Assembly: GCF_003350405.1 (NCBI RefSeq)
Contig: NZ_QQAW01000001.1
Coordinates: 124,001 to 188,000, forward strand
DNA: 64,000 bases
DNA from: Gluconacetobacter liquefaciens
GTDB lineage: Bacteria; Pseudomonadota; Alphaproteobacteria; Acetobacterales; Acetobacteraceae
Reading direction: 5' to 3'
A model generated the notes under the pieces. The model saw only the letters and a list, made by a program, of their open reading frames with translations, had not been told where the DNA came from and made no database searches. The translations under genes and the position numbers were made by a program. How positions within the stretch are numbered: position 1 is the first letter of the stretch; every line of letters begins with the position of its first letter. Shown piece by piece: positions 10,720-18,651 of the stretch.

Positions 10720-12033
10720 ATGAACAGTTCGCCGACGGCGCTGGGACCTGAATTCGTCGGCCGTGCCGGCGCGGTTCTGGAGAGGCTGAACCAGCTCTAT
10801 CCAGCCTTGATCGACCTGTCGCTGGGTCGGCTGGAGGCTTTGCTGGGGCGGCTGGGTCATCCGGAAAATCATCTGCCGCCGGTGATCCATGTTGCCGGCA
10901 CCAATGGCAAGGGCAGCACCTGCGCCAACCTGCGGGCCATCGGCGAGGCTGCCGGCTGGCCGGCGCATGTCATGACCTCGCCGCATCTGGTGGACGTGAC
11001 GGAGCGTTTCCGCGTTGCCGGCCGTATCGTCTCGACCGAGGAACTGGTGGCGGTGCTGGAGGAGGTCGAGCGCGTCAATGACGGTGCGCCGATCACGGTG
11101 TTCGAAGTGCTGACGGCTGCCGGCTTCGTGCTGTTCGCGCGGCATCCTGCCCGTCTGGCGGTGATCGAGGTCGGGCTGGGGGGGCGTTTCGACGCCACCA
11201 ATGTTCTTGCCCGGCCTGCTGCCTGCGCCATTGCGTCGATTTCCATGGATCATGAAGCCTTTCTCGGCAACAGCCTGGCCGCGATTGCTGCCGAAAAAGC
11301 GGGAATCATGAAACCCGGCGTGCCGGTGGTGACCGGCTATCAGGCGCCCGAAGCCATGGCGGTTCTGCGTGCCCGGGCGGCGGAATGCGGGGCGCGCCTG
11401 CTTGTGCGCGACGAGGACTGGGAGATTATGCCGGTGTCCGGCGGCGTGCGCTATACGGACGCGCTGGGTGTGCTGGACCTGCCGGCTCCTGGCCTGCCGG
11501 GGGCGCATCAGGTGGATAATGCCGGGCTGGCGGTGGCGGCGTTGCGGGCCAGCGGCCTGGCGGTGCCGGAAACCGCGTGGGCGGGCATTGCCCGCACCGA
11601 ATGGCCGGCCCGTCTGCAACGGCTGGATGGCGCACTGGCCGCCCTGCTGCCGCCGGGCTGGGAAGTGTGGCTGGATGGCGGGCATAATCCCGGTGCCGGC
11701 CACGCGCTGGCCGACATGCTGGCTGGTTGGTCGGATCGGCCGGTTCATCTGGTCGTCGGCATGAAGCAGACCAAGGATGCCACGGGCTTTCTTGCCCCTT
11801 TGCTGGAGCGTGCCGCCAGCGTTCAGGCGGTGGCGGAGCCAGGGCAGCATCTCGCCTTGCCGGTTGAGGCGATCGTGGCGGCGTCTTCAGGCCGCGCCAT
11901 GCCCGGCCCTACCGTGCGGGCCGCGCTGGCGCGTCTGGCGGAAGAGGCGGATGGTCCGGGGCGGGTGGTGATCTGCGGCAGCCTGTATCTGGCGGGGGTT
12001 GTCCTGGCGCAGGACGGCTGGGTCGCGAAGTGA
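10720..12033 (+). CDS. folC: Bifunctional folylpolyglutamate synthase / dihydrofolate synthase
   Basis: Adds glutamate to dihydropteroate and to folates. 437 residues of the Mur-ligase fold. The ATP loop GTNGKGST is at 60-67, followed by MTSPHLVDVTERF and the metal/substrate region VIEVGLGGRFDATN. The C-terminal domain has WLDGGHNPGA. It is nine bases after accD and surely in the same operon. The element at 12,042 follows the stop. Confidence 0.96.
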   Translation: MNSSPTALGPEFVGRAGAVLERLNQLYPALIDLSLGRLEALLGRLGHPENHLPPVIHVAGTNGKGSTCANLRAIGEAAGWPAHVMTSPHLVDVTERFRVAGRIVSTEELVAVLEEVERVNDGAPITVFEVLTAAGFVLFARHPARLAVIEVGLGGRFDATNVLARPAACAIASISMDHEAFLGNSLAAIAAEKAGIMKPGVPVVTGYQAPEAMAVLRARAAECGARLLVRDEDWEIMPVSGGVRYTDALGVLDLPAPGLPGAHQVDNAGLAVAALRASGLAVPETAWAGIARTEWPARLQRLDGALAALLPPGWEVWLDGGHNPGAGHALADMLAGWSDRPVHLVVGMKQTKDATGFLAPLLERAASVQAVAEPGQHLALPVEAIVAASSGRAMPGPTVRAALARLAEEADGPGRVVICGSLYLAGVVLAQDGWVAK

Positions 12034-12041
12034 GGTAGGGT

Positions 12042-12157
12042 CTTCTTTTTCTGAAGAAAAAGAAGCAAAAAGACTTTTATTCGTTCGGGAGCCTTGTGCT
12101 GGGGACATGTGATGTCCCTGATCGGGTCAAAGTTTTTTGGTTCTTTTCAAAAAGAAC
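12042..12157 (+). repeat. AT-rich paired-hairpin element, copy B
   Basis: H1 is at 12042-12065 and a shorter H2 at 12140-12157 (GTTCTTTT and AAAAAGAAC). The core contains GAGCCTTGTGCTGGGGAC, shared with the copies at 47.7 and 50.5 kb in the same orientation although the outer hairpins are swapped relative to those copies. It lies between folC and the nucleoside hydrolase; the latter's start is only 19 bases beyond it, so the element must be in the 5' leader or contain its promoter. Confidence 0.9.
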
Positions 12158-12175
12158 ATTCTTGAGGGCATCCCG

Positions 12176-13141
12176 ATGACACACCGTCACAAGGTCATTT
12201 TCGACACCGATCCCGGCGTGGACGATGCGATGGCGTTGTGTTTCCTGACCCGGCGGCCGGAATTCGACCTGCTGGCCGTGACCACGGTGCATGGCAATCT
12301 GGACATCGACACCGTAACGCGCAACGCGCTGTGGCTGGCCGAACGGCTGGAACTGGATGTGCCTGTGGCGATGGGCGCGGCTACGCCGCTGGTACGCCCG
12401 GCGGGAGCCGGGGTGCCACATGTGCATGGGGCGAGTGGGCTGGGCGACCTGATGCCGCCGGCGCAACTGGCTCGTACAATTGATCCGCGCCCTGCCTGGC
12501 AGGTGATCGTGGATATGGTGCGCGCACATCCGCACGAGGTGACGCTGATCGCCATCGGGCCGCTGACCAATCTGGCGCTGGCCTTGCGGCATGACCCCGG
12601 TATTGCGGAACTCGTGGCGGGCGTCAGCCTGATGGGGGGCGCGTTTGGCACGCATGGCCATAGTGGCAATGTGTCGCCGGTGGCCGAAGCCAATATCCTG
12701 TCGGACCCCGAGGCGGCCGACCTGGTGATGACCGCGCCGTGGAAGGTTGCGATGCTGGGGCTGGATGTGACGCAACAGGTGGTGATGGATGCCGCCTATC
12801 TGGACCATCTGGAAGAACGCGGCGGGCCGGATGGTGCTTTCCTGCGGGCGGTGTCGCGTTTTTATCAGGGCTTCCACGAACTCTCGCGCGGGTTGGCCGG
12901 CATTTTCGCCCATGACAGTCTGGCGGTGATCCAGGTTCTGGCGCCGCATCTGTTCACGCTGCGGCATGGGCCGGTCCGGGTGGTGTGCGGTGGGTTGGCC
13001 GATGGGCAGACGATCCAGAAGCCGGTCTGCCAGCCCGGGCCGCCCGCGCCGCCCTGGGACGATGCCCCGTCCCGCGCGGTGGCGGTGGATGTCGATGTGG
13101 GCGGCGTGCTGGCGCTGTATGCGGATACGTTCATCGTGTGA
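12176..13141 (+). CDS. Inosine/uridine-preferring nucleoside hydrolase
   Basis: Hydrolyses ribonucleosides to base and ribose. 321 residues. The calcium-binding motif DTDPGVDDA at 10-18 is diagnostic, with FDLLAVTTVHGN and the later LTNLALAL helix typical of the RihA/RihB group. ATG 12176 is chosen; GAGGGC lies just upstream. Paired-hairpin copy B ends 19 bases before the start. Base preference cannot be read from sequence. Confidence 0.93.
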   Translation: MTHRHKVIFDTDPGVDDAMALCFLTRRPEFDLLAVTTVHGNLDIDTVTRNALWLAERLELDVPVAMGAATPLVRPAGAGVPHVHGASGLGDLMPPAQLARTIDPRPAWQVIVDMVRAHPHEVTLIAIGPLTNLALALRHDPGIAELVAGVSLMGGAFGTHGHSGNVSPVAEANILSDPEAADLVMTAPWKVAMLGLDVTQQVVMDAAYLDHLEERGGPDGAFLRAVSRFYQGFHELSRGLAGIFAHDSLAVIQVLAPHLFTLRHGPVRVVCGGLADGQTIQKPVCQPGPPAPPWDDAPSRAVAVDVDVGGVLALYADTFIV

Positions 13142-13160
13142 CGGTTCTGGCCATCCGGCC

Positions 13161-13187
13161 TGTCACAAACCCGTCTCCTGTTTCGTC
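13161..13187 (+). promoter_or_regulatory. ECF41-type sigma promoter
   Basis: TGTCACA (13161-13167), a 16-base spacer, then CGTC (13184-13187). This matches the promoter reported for ECF41 sigma factors (TGTCACA-N16-CGTC). An ECF41 gene is encoded two genes downstream, so the pair is probably self-regulated. Confidence 0.8.
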
Positions 13188-13217
13188 TTATGACAAACAC
13201 CTTGCAGGATGACGATC

Positions 13218-13676
13218 ATGACCCCGCGACTGGATTATTTTGCGACCGCTCCCGCCCTTCTGGGAAAGATGCTGGAGCTTGAGGACGTTCTCAAAACCTC
13301 TGGTTTGGACCTGGGTTTGATCGAACTGGTCAAGATGCGGGTTTCGCAGATCAATGGCTGCGCGTTCTGCCTGGATATGCATGCCACGATCATGAAAAAA
13401 GCGGGCGAAGACATGCGGCGGATCGTCCTGTTGCCGGCGTGGCGTGAGACGACCTTCTATACGGGCCGGGAGCGCGCGGCCCTGGCATGGGCGGAGGCGC
13501 TGACCCTGGTGGCGGAAACCCATGCACCGGATACGGATTTCGACGGTCTGCGCGCTCACTTTACGGATCAGGAGATCGTTCAGCTTACGCTCGTCATCGG
13601 CATGATCAATCACTGGAACCGGATCGCCATCGGGTTCCGTGCCCAGCCGCGCCCGTTATCCGGCCCGCATGCCTGA
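13218..13676 (+). CDS. AhpD-like carboxymuconolactone decarboxylase-family protein
   Basis: Small redox-type protein of the AhpD/CMD fold, 152 residues, with the CxxC-x3-H site at Cys48, Cys51 and His55 (GCAFCLDMH). Members reduce peroxides or act as disulfide reductants; the substrate here is unknown. ATG 13218 is preferred because AGGA sits 8 bases upstream, while the in-frame ATG at 13209 lies inside that ribosome site. The stop overlaps the start of the sigma factor. CMD-family genes are the classic partners of ECF41 sigma factors. Confidence 0.9.
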   Translation: MTPRLDYFATAPALLGKMLELEDVLKTSGLDLGLIELVKMRVSQINGCAFCLDMHATIMKKAGEDMRRIVLLPAWRETTFYTGRERAALAWAEALTLVAETHAPDTDFDGLRAHFTDQEIVQLTLVIGMINHWNRIAIGFRAQPRPLSGPHA

Positions 13677-14556
13677 CGTTACGGAAACGACCGCCCGTTT
13701 TCTGGCGATCAGGCCGGACCTGATCGGCATCGGCTATCGTATGACCGGGTCGCTGTCGGTTGCGGAGGATCTGGCGCAGGATGCGTTCCTGCGCTGGCAT
13801 GCCGCCGGACCCGATACGATCGAGCATCCCCGCGCCTGGCTGGTTCGGGTGATGACGCGACTTTGCCTGGACTGGCTGCGGTCTTCCGCGCACCGATATG
13901 AGCACTATGTCGGCCCATGGTTGCCGGAACCGGTTCTTGATACGCAGGATGCGCCCCAGATCCGGCAGCATGTGCGGGAGCAGGATCTGTCCATGGCGTT
14001 CCTGTGTGCGCTTCAGACCCTGTCGCCGACCGAGCGTGCGGCTTTTATCCTACATGATCTTTTTGAAATGTCGTTTGATGAACTGGCGGACTTGTTGCAG
14101 CGGAGCGAGGCCGCCTGCCGCCAGATGGCGTCTCGTGCCCGCAAACACCTCCGGCAGCCCGGTACCCGACATCCCATGGATCGGGAGGCTGGCCGGAAGC
14201 TGACCGAAGCGTTTCTACGGGCGTCCCGTCTGGGGGACGAAACGGGTTTGCGTACCCTCCTGAGCCAGGATGTCCGCTTCGTATCCGACGGTGGCGGCGT
14301 TCGGCCTGCTGCCCGGAAAATCGTTGAAGGAATTGGGAAAGTTAGCCGACTGTTCGTCGGTCTTGCCCGTAAGCGCCAATATCGGGTTCCGCCGGTTCTG
14401 TATCGGGGGCTGATCAATGGGGAGCCTGGATTCGTCACCCTGGAGGACGACGGTCTGCCGCAGGTAACGACCCTGGCGTGGCGCGGGGGGCATGTCGTTG
14501 CGGTTTATGTCGTGCGTAATCCTGATAAGCTGCGGGGGATTCAAATAAAGGAGTGA
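13669..14556 (+). CDS. ECF41-family RNA polymerase sigma factor with SnoaL-like C-terminal domain
   Basis: Extracytoplasmic-function sigma factor, 295 residues. It has sigma region 2 (about 10-75), the linker motif WLPEP at 84-88, sigma region 4 (about 110-165), then a SnoaL-like extension with VSDGGG near 205 and the motif NPDKL at 284-288. WLPEP and NPDKL are the hallmarks of the ECF41 group, in which the C-terminal domain controls activity instead of an anti-sigma factor. No anti-sigma gene is present nearby. It overlaps the CMD gene by eight bases and a matching promoter lies upstream of that gene. Confidence 0.95.
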   Translation: MPDVTETTARFLAIRPDLIGIGYRMTGSLSVAEDLAQDAFLRWHAAGPDTIEHPRAWLVRVMTRLCLDWLRSSAHRYEHYVGPWLPEPVLDTQDAPQIRQHVREQDLSMAFLCALQTLSPTERAAFILHDLFEMSFDELADLLQRSEAACRQMASRARKHLRQPGTRHPMDREAGRKLTEAFLRASRLGDETGLRTLLSQDVRFVSDGGGVRPAARKIVEGIGKVSRLFVGLARKRQYRVPPVLYRGLINGEPGFVTLEDDGLPQVTTLAWRGGHVVAVYVVRNPDKLRGIQIKE

Positions 14557-14568
14557 TCTTCGTTGTTT

Positions 14569-14667
14569 TGAAAAAATTATGATCTATTCAGGACATATGC
14601 GGTCTCCAGTTCCGATTTCCCTGACAGAATAAAAGTCTTTTTGCTTCTTTTTCTTCAGAAAAAGAAG
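14569..14667 (-). repeat. AT-rich hairpin element, degenerate copy C
   Basis: Only hairpin H1 (14644-14667) is intact, preceded by AAAAGTCTTTTTG as in other copies. The other end has only faint similarity (TTTTGAAAAAATTATGATC). It lies between the convergent sigma factor and deformylase-like genes. The left boundary is approximate. Confidence 0.7.
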
Positions 14668-14698
14668 ATCTCTCGCGGTCTTGTAATGGCCTGAAAGC

Positions 14699-15205
14699 TT
14701 ATCTTGAGTTGGCACGCCTGGATTTTTCGTAACGGGCTACCAGCCGAGTGCGACGCAGGGCGGAGAGGCGCTGTATCCAGAATATGCCGTTCAACTGGTC
14801 GATTTCGTGCTGGTGGCATATTGCGCGCAGGCCATCGGATTCTTCGATCTGGTTCTGCCCGTCGAGATCCTGGTACTGCACGCGCACCTTGGCCGGGCGC
14901 TCGATCTGTTCGGTGACGCCGGGCATGGAAACGCTGCCTTCCTCATGCTGGATCGTCTCGTCGGATGCCCAGATGATCTCCGGATTGATGTAGGTGCGTG
15001 CGCCCGATGTGTCGCGCAGGTCCAGCACCACGACGCGCAGCGCCATGCCGATATGCGGCGCCGTGATGCCGATGCCGGGCGCGGCCTGCATCGTGTCGAA
15101 CAGGTCGGCGGCCAGTGTGCGAAGCGCGGCGTCGAACTGTGTGACGGGCTCGGCAGCCGTGCGCAGGCGCTGGTCGGGAAACATGACGATCGGGCGGGCA
15201 GGCAT
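14699..15205 (-). CDS. Peptide-deformylase-like protein with altered metal site
   Basis: 168 residues with the peptide deformylase fold order, but all three signature motifs are changed. Motif 1 is GIGITAPHIG (44-53; normally ends in AxQ). Motif 2 is EEGSVS (88-93; Ser91 replaces the metal-binding Cys of EGCxS). Motif 3 is HEIDQ (133-137; Gln replaces the second His of HExDH). Two of three metal ligands are therefore missing and normal deformylase activity is unlikely. The usual functional def gene (paired with fmt) must lie elsewhere. The asparaginase gene lies 18 bases upstream on the same strand. Confidence 0.85.
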   Translation of the reverse strand: MPARPIVMFPDQRLRTAAEPVTQFDAALRTLAADLFDTMQAAPGIGITAPHIGMALRVVVLDLRDTSGARTYINPEIIWASDETIQHEEGSVSMPGVTEQIERPAKVRVQYQDLDGQNQIEESDGLRAICHQHEIDQLNGIFWIQRLSALRRTRLVARYEKSRRANSR

Positions 15206-15223
15206 TCCGACGCCTCCCCAGGC

Positions 15224-16222
15224 TCAGATGAAGGGCGCGGCGCGGACGCGGCCGACCGTCATTCCGTTCCAGTTGCGGATGTCGTGGGTTGCCAGATCGC
15301 GCAGCACGGTGTGGTCGCGGGCTTCGGGGCCCAGGAAGCGCATCAGCAGGGTGGCCATGGCGACTTCCGCTGCGCGTGGGGCACCGTCATGGCATTTGAC
15401 CGCGATGCCCAGGCCCTGTTCGGGGAGGCTGGCGGCCATGATGCCCTCCGCGCCCATCTTGCTGAAGACGGCCGACCCCAGCGCCTGCATCAGCACGGTA
15501 TCGAAGCGCCCGCTACCGCCGACCATGAAAGGCGCATTGGCCACGGCGGTGCGTAGCCGTGCTGCCGCGCGGGCGCGTTCGCGGCCCAGGCCGTGGCCGG
15601 TGCCGAAGCGGGCGAAGCCGTGGGCCAGGGCGCGCATCGGGATGGCGTAGGTCGGGATCGAACAGCCGTCGATGCCGCGATTGTCTTCGCCGTGTGCCGC
15701 ATCCGTCACGTCGGCCAGAGCGGCCGTGACCTCGCGCATGATCGGATGGGCGGGGTGGATATAGCCGGCCAGATCCTGTTCCTGATCGCAGGCCAGGCAG
15801 ACGAAGCCGGCATGTTTGCCGGAGCAGTTGTTATGCAGAGCGTTGGGTTCCCCGCCGGAGCGGGCCAGTGCGTGGGCGGCGTCGGCGTTTGTCGGCCAGT
15901 GGGTGCCGCATTCGAGGCAGGCGACGTTACGCCCTGCCCGACCCAGCATCCGCGCTGCGACCGTGACATGCGCGGGCTCGCCGTTGTGCGAGGCGCAGGC
16001 CAGCGCCAGTTCCTCGTCATCCAGGCCCAGTCGCTCGGCGGCGCCGCTTTCGACTAGCGGCAGGGCGAGGAAGGCCTTGACCGCCGAACGCGGGTAGGTC
16101 GGCAGCGCGATGTCGCCCAGCGCGAACACGACGTCGCCATCGGCATCCACCACCACGGCGGTACCGGCATGGCGGGATTCGACGCGGCCGCCGCGCTCGA
16201 TCTCGGCGATTGCTGTGTCCAT
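15224..16222 (-). CDS. Asparaginase, rhizobial/thermolabile type II-like
   Basis: 332 residues of the asparaginase_II family (the Rhizobium etli-type enzyme unrelated to E. coli AnsA/AnsB). Visible signatures are SAVKAFLALPLVESG, LACASHNGEPAHV, LHNNCSGKHAGF and the GIDGCSIPTYAIP region. It would hydrolyse L-asparagine to aspartate and ammonia in the cytoplasm; no signal peptide is seen. ATG 16222 is used. It is followed closely by the deformylase-like gene and preceded, 20 bases away, by an unknown gene on the same strand. Confidence 0.9.
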   Translation of the reverse strand: MDTAIAEIERGGRVESRHAGTAVVVDADGDVVFALGDIALPTYPRSAVKAFLALPLVESGAAERLGLDDEELALACASHNGEPAHVTVAARMLGRAGRNVACLECGTHWPTNADAAHALARSGGEPNALHNNCSGKHAGFVCLACDQEQDLAGYIHPAHPIMREVTAALADVTDAAHGEDNRGIDGCSIPTYAIPMRALAHGFARFGTGHGLGRERARAAARLRTAVANAPFMVGGSGRFDTVLMQALGSAVFSKMGAEGIMAASLPEQGLGIAVKCHDGAPRAAEVAMATLLMRFLGPEARDHTVLRDLATHDIRNWNGMTVGRVRAAPFI

Positions 16223-16242
16223 TGGGGCGTCGTCCTTAGGGG

Positions 16243-17016
16243 TCAGGTGTTGCCGGTCAGGAAGTAGCTCGGGTTGCCTGAACTGCGGCTTGAATCCGGA
16301 TCGTCCTCGATCAGGTCGTCGATCATGAAGCGTTTCATGCGCAGCACAGTGATATCGGTCTCGCTGGCATCGTCGTCGTCGCCCACCAGCGACAGCCAGT
16401 AGGGCACGCCGCCGCGTTCGGTCAGCAGCAGGGGGTGGCGACGGCTTATGACCAGGCCGTCGCGTAGCATGGCTTCGGCATTTTCGGTCGTTGTGATGTG
16501 GTACAGATAGCTGTCGGCAGGGTCGGACGCTTGCAGGCCGCGATAATGGACGCGGGCCAGTTGCAGGGTCTCGGCGTCCAGATGCGTGACCTGCCGCCGG
16601 GGGGGCGGGGGCTCGGCCTCCGGCGGGGGGGCGGGGAGCGGCGATGCGAACAGGTCGTTCTGCCCGGCCTCAGCCACGTCGCGCACCGGACGGGGCGCGC
16701 GGGGCCGGCGGGGTGTGGGGAGGGTGGGCGCACGGGTGGGCGCAGGCTCGGGCAGCGGCAGTTCGGCGGTATCCGGGAGGATGCGTGCCATGGCAAAATT
16801 CCGTCGCAGGGTGGCTACGGGGTCAGGGTCGGGCAGGCTTTCGGCCAGGATCTGCCGGCCGCGCCGCTGCCAGAACAGCGCCAGGGCCTGGGGGCCGTCT
16901 TTTGCAGCGATCCGGGCACGCGGTCGCCCCTGGATGTCGTCGATCCGGAAGATCATGCGTTCCGAATTCCGGGTCGTCAGGCCGGTCGGCCTGACCCTGT
17001 AACCGTTTCTCACCAT
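16243..17016 (-). CDS. Uncharacterised protein with a DarT/ART-like C-terminal motif
   Basis: 257 residues, function not recognised. The N-terminal 65 residues (IFRIDDIQGRPRARIA onward) look like a small alpha/beta domain. Residues about 80-150 are a proline- and arginine-rich linker. The C-terminal part contains YLYHITTTENAEAMLRDGL, which resembles the HIT-x3-N-x2-I-x2-GL opening of DarT- and KptA-like ADP-ribosyltransferase folds, followed by an acidic tail. The match covers one motif only and may be chance. ATG 17016 follows GAGGAT; ATG 16956 is an alternative. Codon use is normal for the region. Confidence 0.6.
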   Translation of the reverse strand: MVRNGYRVRPTGLTTRNSERMIFRIDDIQGRPRARIAAKDGPQALALFWQRRGRQILAESLPDPDPVATLRRNFAMARILPDTAELPLPEPAPTRAPTLPTPRRPRAPRPVRDVAEAGQNDLFASPLPAPPPEAEPPPPRRQVTHLDAETLQLARVHYRGLQASDPADSYLYHITTTENAEAMLRDGLVISRRHPLLLTERGGVPYWLSLVGDDDDASETDITVLRMKRFMIDDLIEDDPDSSRSSGNPSYFLTGNT

Positions 17017-17065
17017 AATCCTCAGTCGTGCCGTTCGCCGTGAAGTCTGAAGTCGCCCGTCGTGC

Positions 17066-17557
17066 CTATGCTGTTGCGACGTCGCGGCAGGCGGCGCAGA
17101 GCCCTTCTGCCTCGACGGTCGAATGGCGCACCGTGAAGCCGATATGCCGCGTGGCGTCGACCAGCGCATGCAGGATGCCGTGATCGTCCAGTTCGGTCAC
17201 CTGACCGCAGCCGGTACAGATCAGAAATTGCGCCGCGTGAGGATGGCCGGCTTCGGCATGACTGCCATCCAGCGTATGGGTGCAGCCGACGAAGGCCGAC
17301 AGGCGCTCGATCTTGTGGATGAGCCCCTCTTCCAGCAGGAAATCGAGGGCGCGGTAGACCGTGGGTGGGGCGGCGCCCTTCTTGTCGGCGCGCAAGCCGT
17401 CCAGCAGGTCATAGGCGCCGACCGGGCGCGCGGCCTCCAGCACCAGGCCCAGCACCTGGCGCCGAAGATCGGTCAGCCGCGAACCATGCGCGGCGCACAA
17501 GCGCTCGGCATTATCCAGCCGAGTCTCGGTCTTTTCGGCGAAAATCGTTGCCGCCAT
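17066..17557 (-). CDS. zur: Zinc uptake regulator, Fur family
   Basis: Fur-type repressor, 163 residues, expected to use Zn2+ as corepressor. An N-terminal winged helix (APPTVYRALDFLLEEGLI) is followed by a dimerisation domain. The structural zinc site is CTGC (Cys114, Cys117) and CAAC (Cys154, Cys157). It is divergent from a zinc ABC transporter with a palindrome between, which is why Zur is preferred over Fur, Irr or PerR. ATG 17557 is preferred; an upstream in-frame start at 17620 would add 21 basic residues of low complexity. Confidence 0.9.
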   Translation of the reverse strand: MAATIFAEKTETRLDNAERLCAAHGSRLTDLRRQVLGLVLEAARPVGAYDLLDGLRADKKGAAPPTVYRALDFLLEEGLIHKIERLSAFVGCTHTLDGSHAEAGHPHAAQFLICTGCGQVTELDDHGILHALVDATRHIGFTVRHSTVEAEGLCAACRDVATA

Positions 17558-17654
17558 GCCTGCCGCGCCATGCCCCCGATCTGTGCAGAGATGCCGCCTG
17601 CGCGGCTCCCTGGTTTCCATACGCCGGAAAGCGCGTTATATGAAGGCTCCAAAT

Positions 17655-17671
17655 ATGTTACATTATAACGT
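17655..17671. promoter_or_regulatory. Candidate Zur operator
   Basis: ATGTTACATTATAACGT is an imperfect palindrome (12 of 17 positions symmetric), AT-rich in a GC-rich background, and resembles alphaproteobacterial Zur boxes (ATGTTA-N-TAACAT type). It lies 98 bases before zur and 39 bases before the first possible znuA start. Confidence 0.7.
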
Positions 17672-17709
17672 GTCCTGACCTGCCAACCCTCCTGCTGACG
17701 GCTGATCGC

Positions 17710-18651
17710 GTGTCTGCTGACCCCATATTTTCGCTTCGTGGTTCCCGCTTGGGTGTGATGCGCCTGATGTGCGTGTGGCTGATGGCTGTCATGTTGATGG
17801 TATTGAGCGCGTGGTCGGCCCATGCCGACAGTCCGGTTGCCGTTGTGGCTGCTGAAGCGGTGTGGGGCGATATCGCGCGCCAGGTCGGGGGGCCGGATGT
17901 AACGGTGAGCAGTATCCTGACCAACCCGGCGGCTGATCCGCATGCGTTCGAGGCCAGCCCGATGGATGGGCGGCGACTGGGGACCGCGCGGATCGTGATC
18001 GCCAATGGGGGCGGATATGACGGATGGCTCGACCGGCTGATGGAGGGGAGCGGAAACGCTGACCGGCCGGTGGTGCTGAACGTGGCGGCGCTGGTGGGCT
18101 GGCGGGACGGCGAGAACGCCCATTTCTGGTATGACCTGACGATGGTCCGTGCCGTCGCGACGGCGTTTGCCGCCGATTGCGGCGCGATCCTTCCCGATCG
18201 CCGGGCGGCGTTGCAGGACCGTCTGCAACAGTTCCTGGACGCGCTGGGGCCGCTTGAACAGCGGATCGACCGTTTGCGGGCGCGTTATCATGGGGTGCCG
18301 GTTGCCGCGTCCGAACCGATTTTCGGCCTGATGACGCGCCAGATCGGGTTGACGATGCATGATGGCGATTTTCAGCGGGCGGTCATGAACGGCACCGACC
18401 CCGGCCCGTCGGAGGTTGCCGGGTTCGAGCGGGACCTGACGGATCGGCGGGTGCGGATGTTGATCCTGAACGAGCAGACGACGGGTCCGGCCACCGACCG
18501 GCTGGAGCAGTTGGCGCAGGGGGCCGGGATTCCGGTGCTGCATGTCGGCGAGAGCCTGCCGCCCGGCATGCGCTATCAGGACTGGATCGCCGGGATGCTG
18601 GATCGTCTGGATCAGGCGCTGGCCCACGCTCCGCCTGGGGGGCCGACATGA
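17710..18651 (+). CDS. znuA: Zinc ABC transporter substrate-binding protein, ZnuA-like
   Basis: Periplasmic zinc-binding protein of cluster 9, 313 residues from GTG 17710 (an ATG at 17758 would start directly at the signal peptide). The signal peptide covers about residues 17-39, ending SAHA. Candidate ligands are His in NPAADPHAFEASP and His in ENAHFWYD. The position where ZnuA proteins usually have a third His (HxxFxYF) reads ASEPIFGLM, and the His-rich loop is absent, so this is a variant site. It overlaps znuC by four bases and probably forms a Zur-regulated operon. Confidence 0.85.
   Translation: MSADPIFSLRGSRLGVMRLMCVWLMAVMLMVLSAWSAHADSPVAVVAAEAVWGDIARQVGGPDVTVSSILTNPAADPHAFEASPMDGRRLGTARIVIANGGGYDGWLDRLMEGSGNADRPVVLNVAALVGWRDGENAHFWYDLTMVRAVATAFAADCGAILPDRRAALQDRLQQFLDALGPLEQRIDRLRARYHGVPVAASEPIFGLMTRQIGLTMHDGDFQRAVMNGTDPGPSEVAGFERDLTDRRVRMLILNEQTTGPATDRLEQLAQGAGIPVLHVGESLPPGMRYQDWIAGMLDRLDQALAHAPPGGPT

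Noticed and set aside
9466-11850. Very long open frame (about 794 codons) antisense to the methyltransferase, accD and folC genes
   Set aside because: Mirror of strongly coding GC-rich genes; low-complexity His/Arg/Gln-rich translation and no ribosome site.
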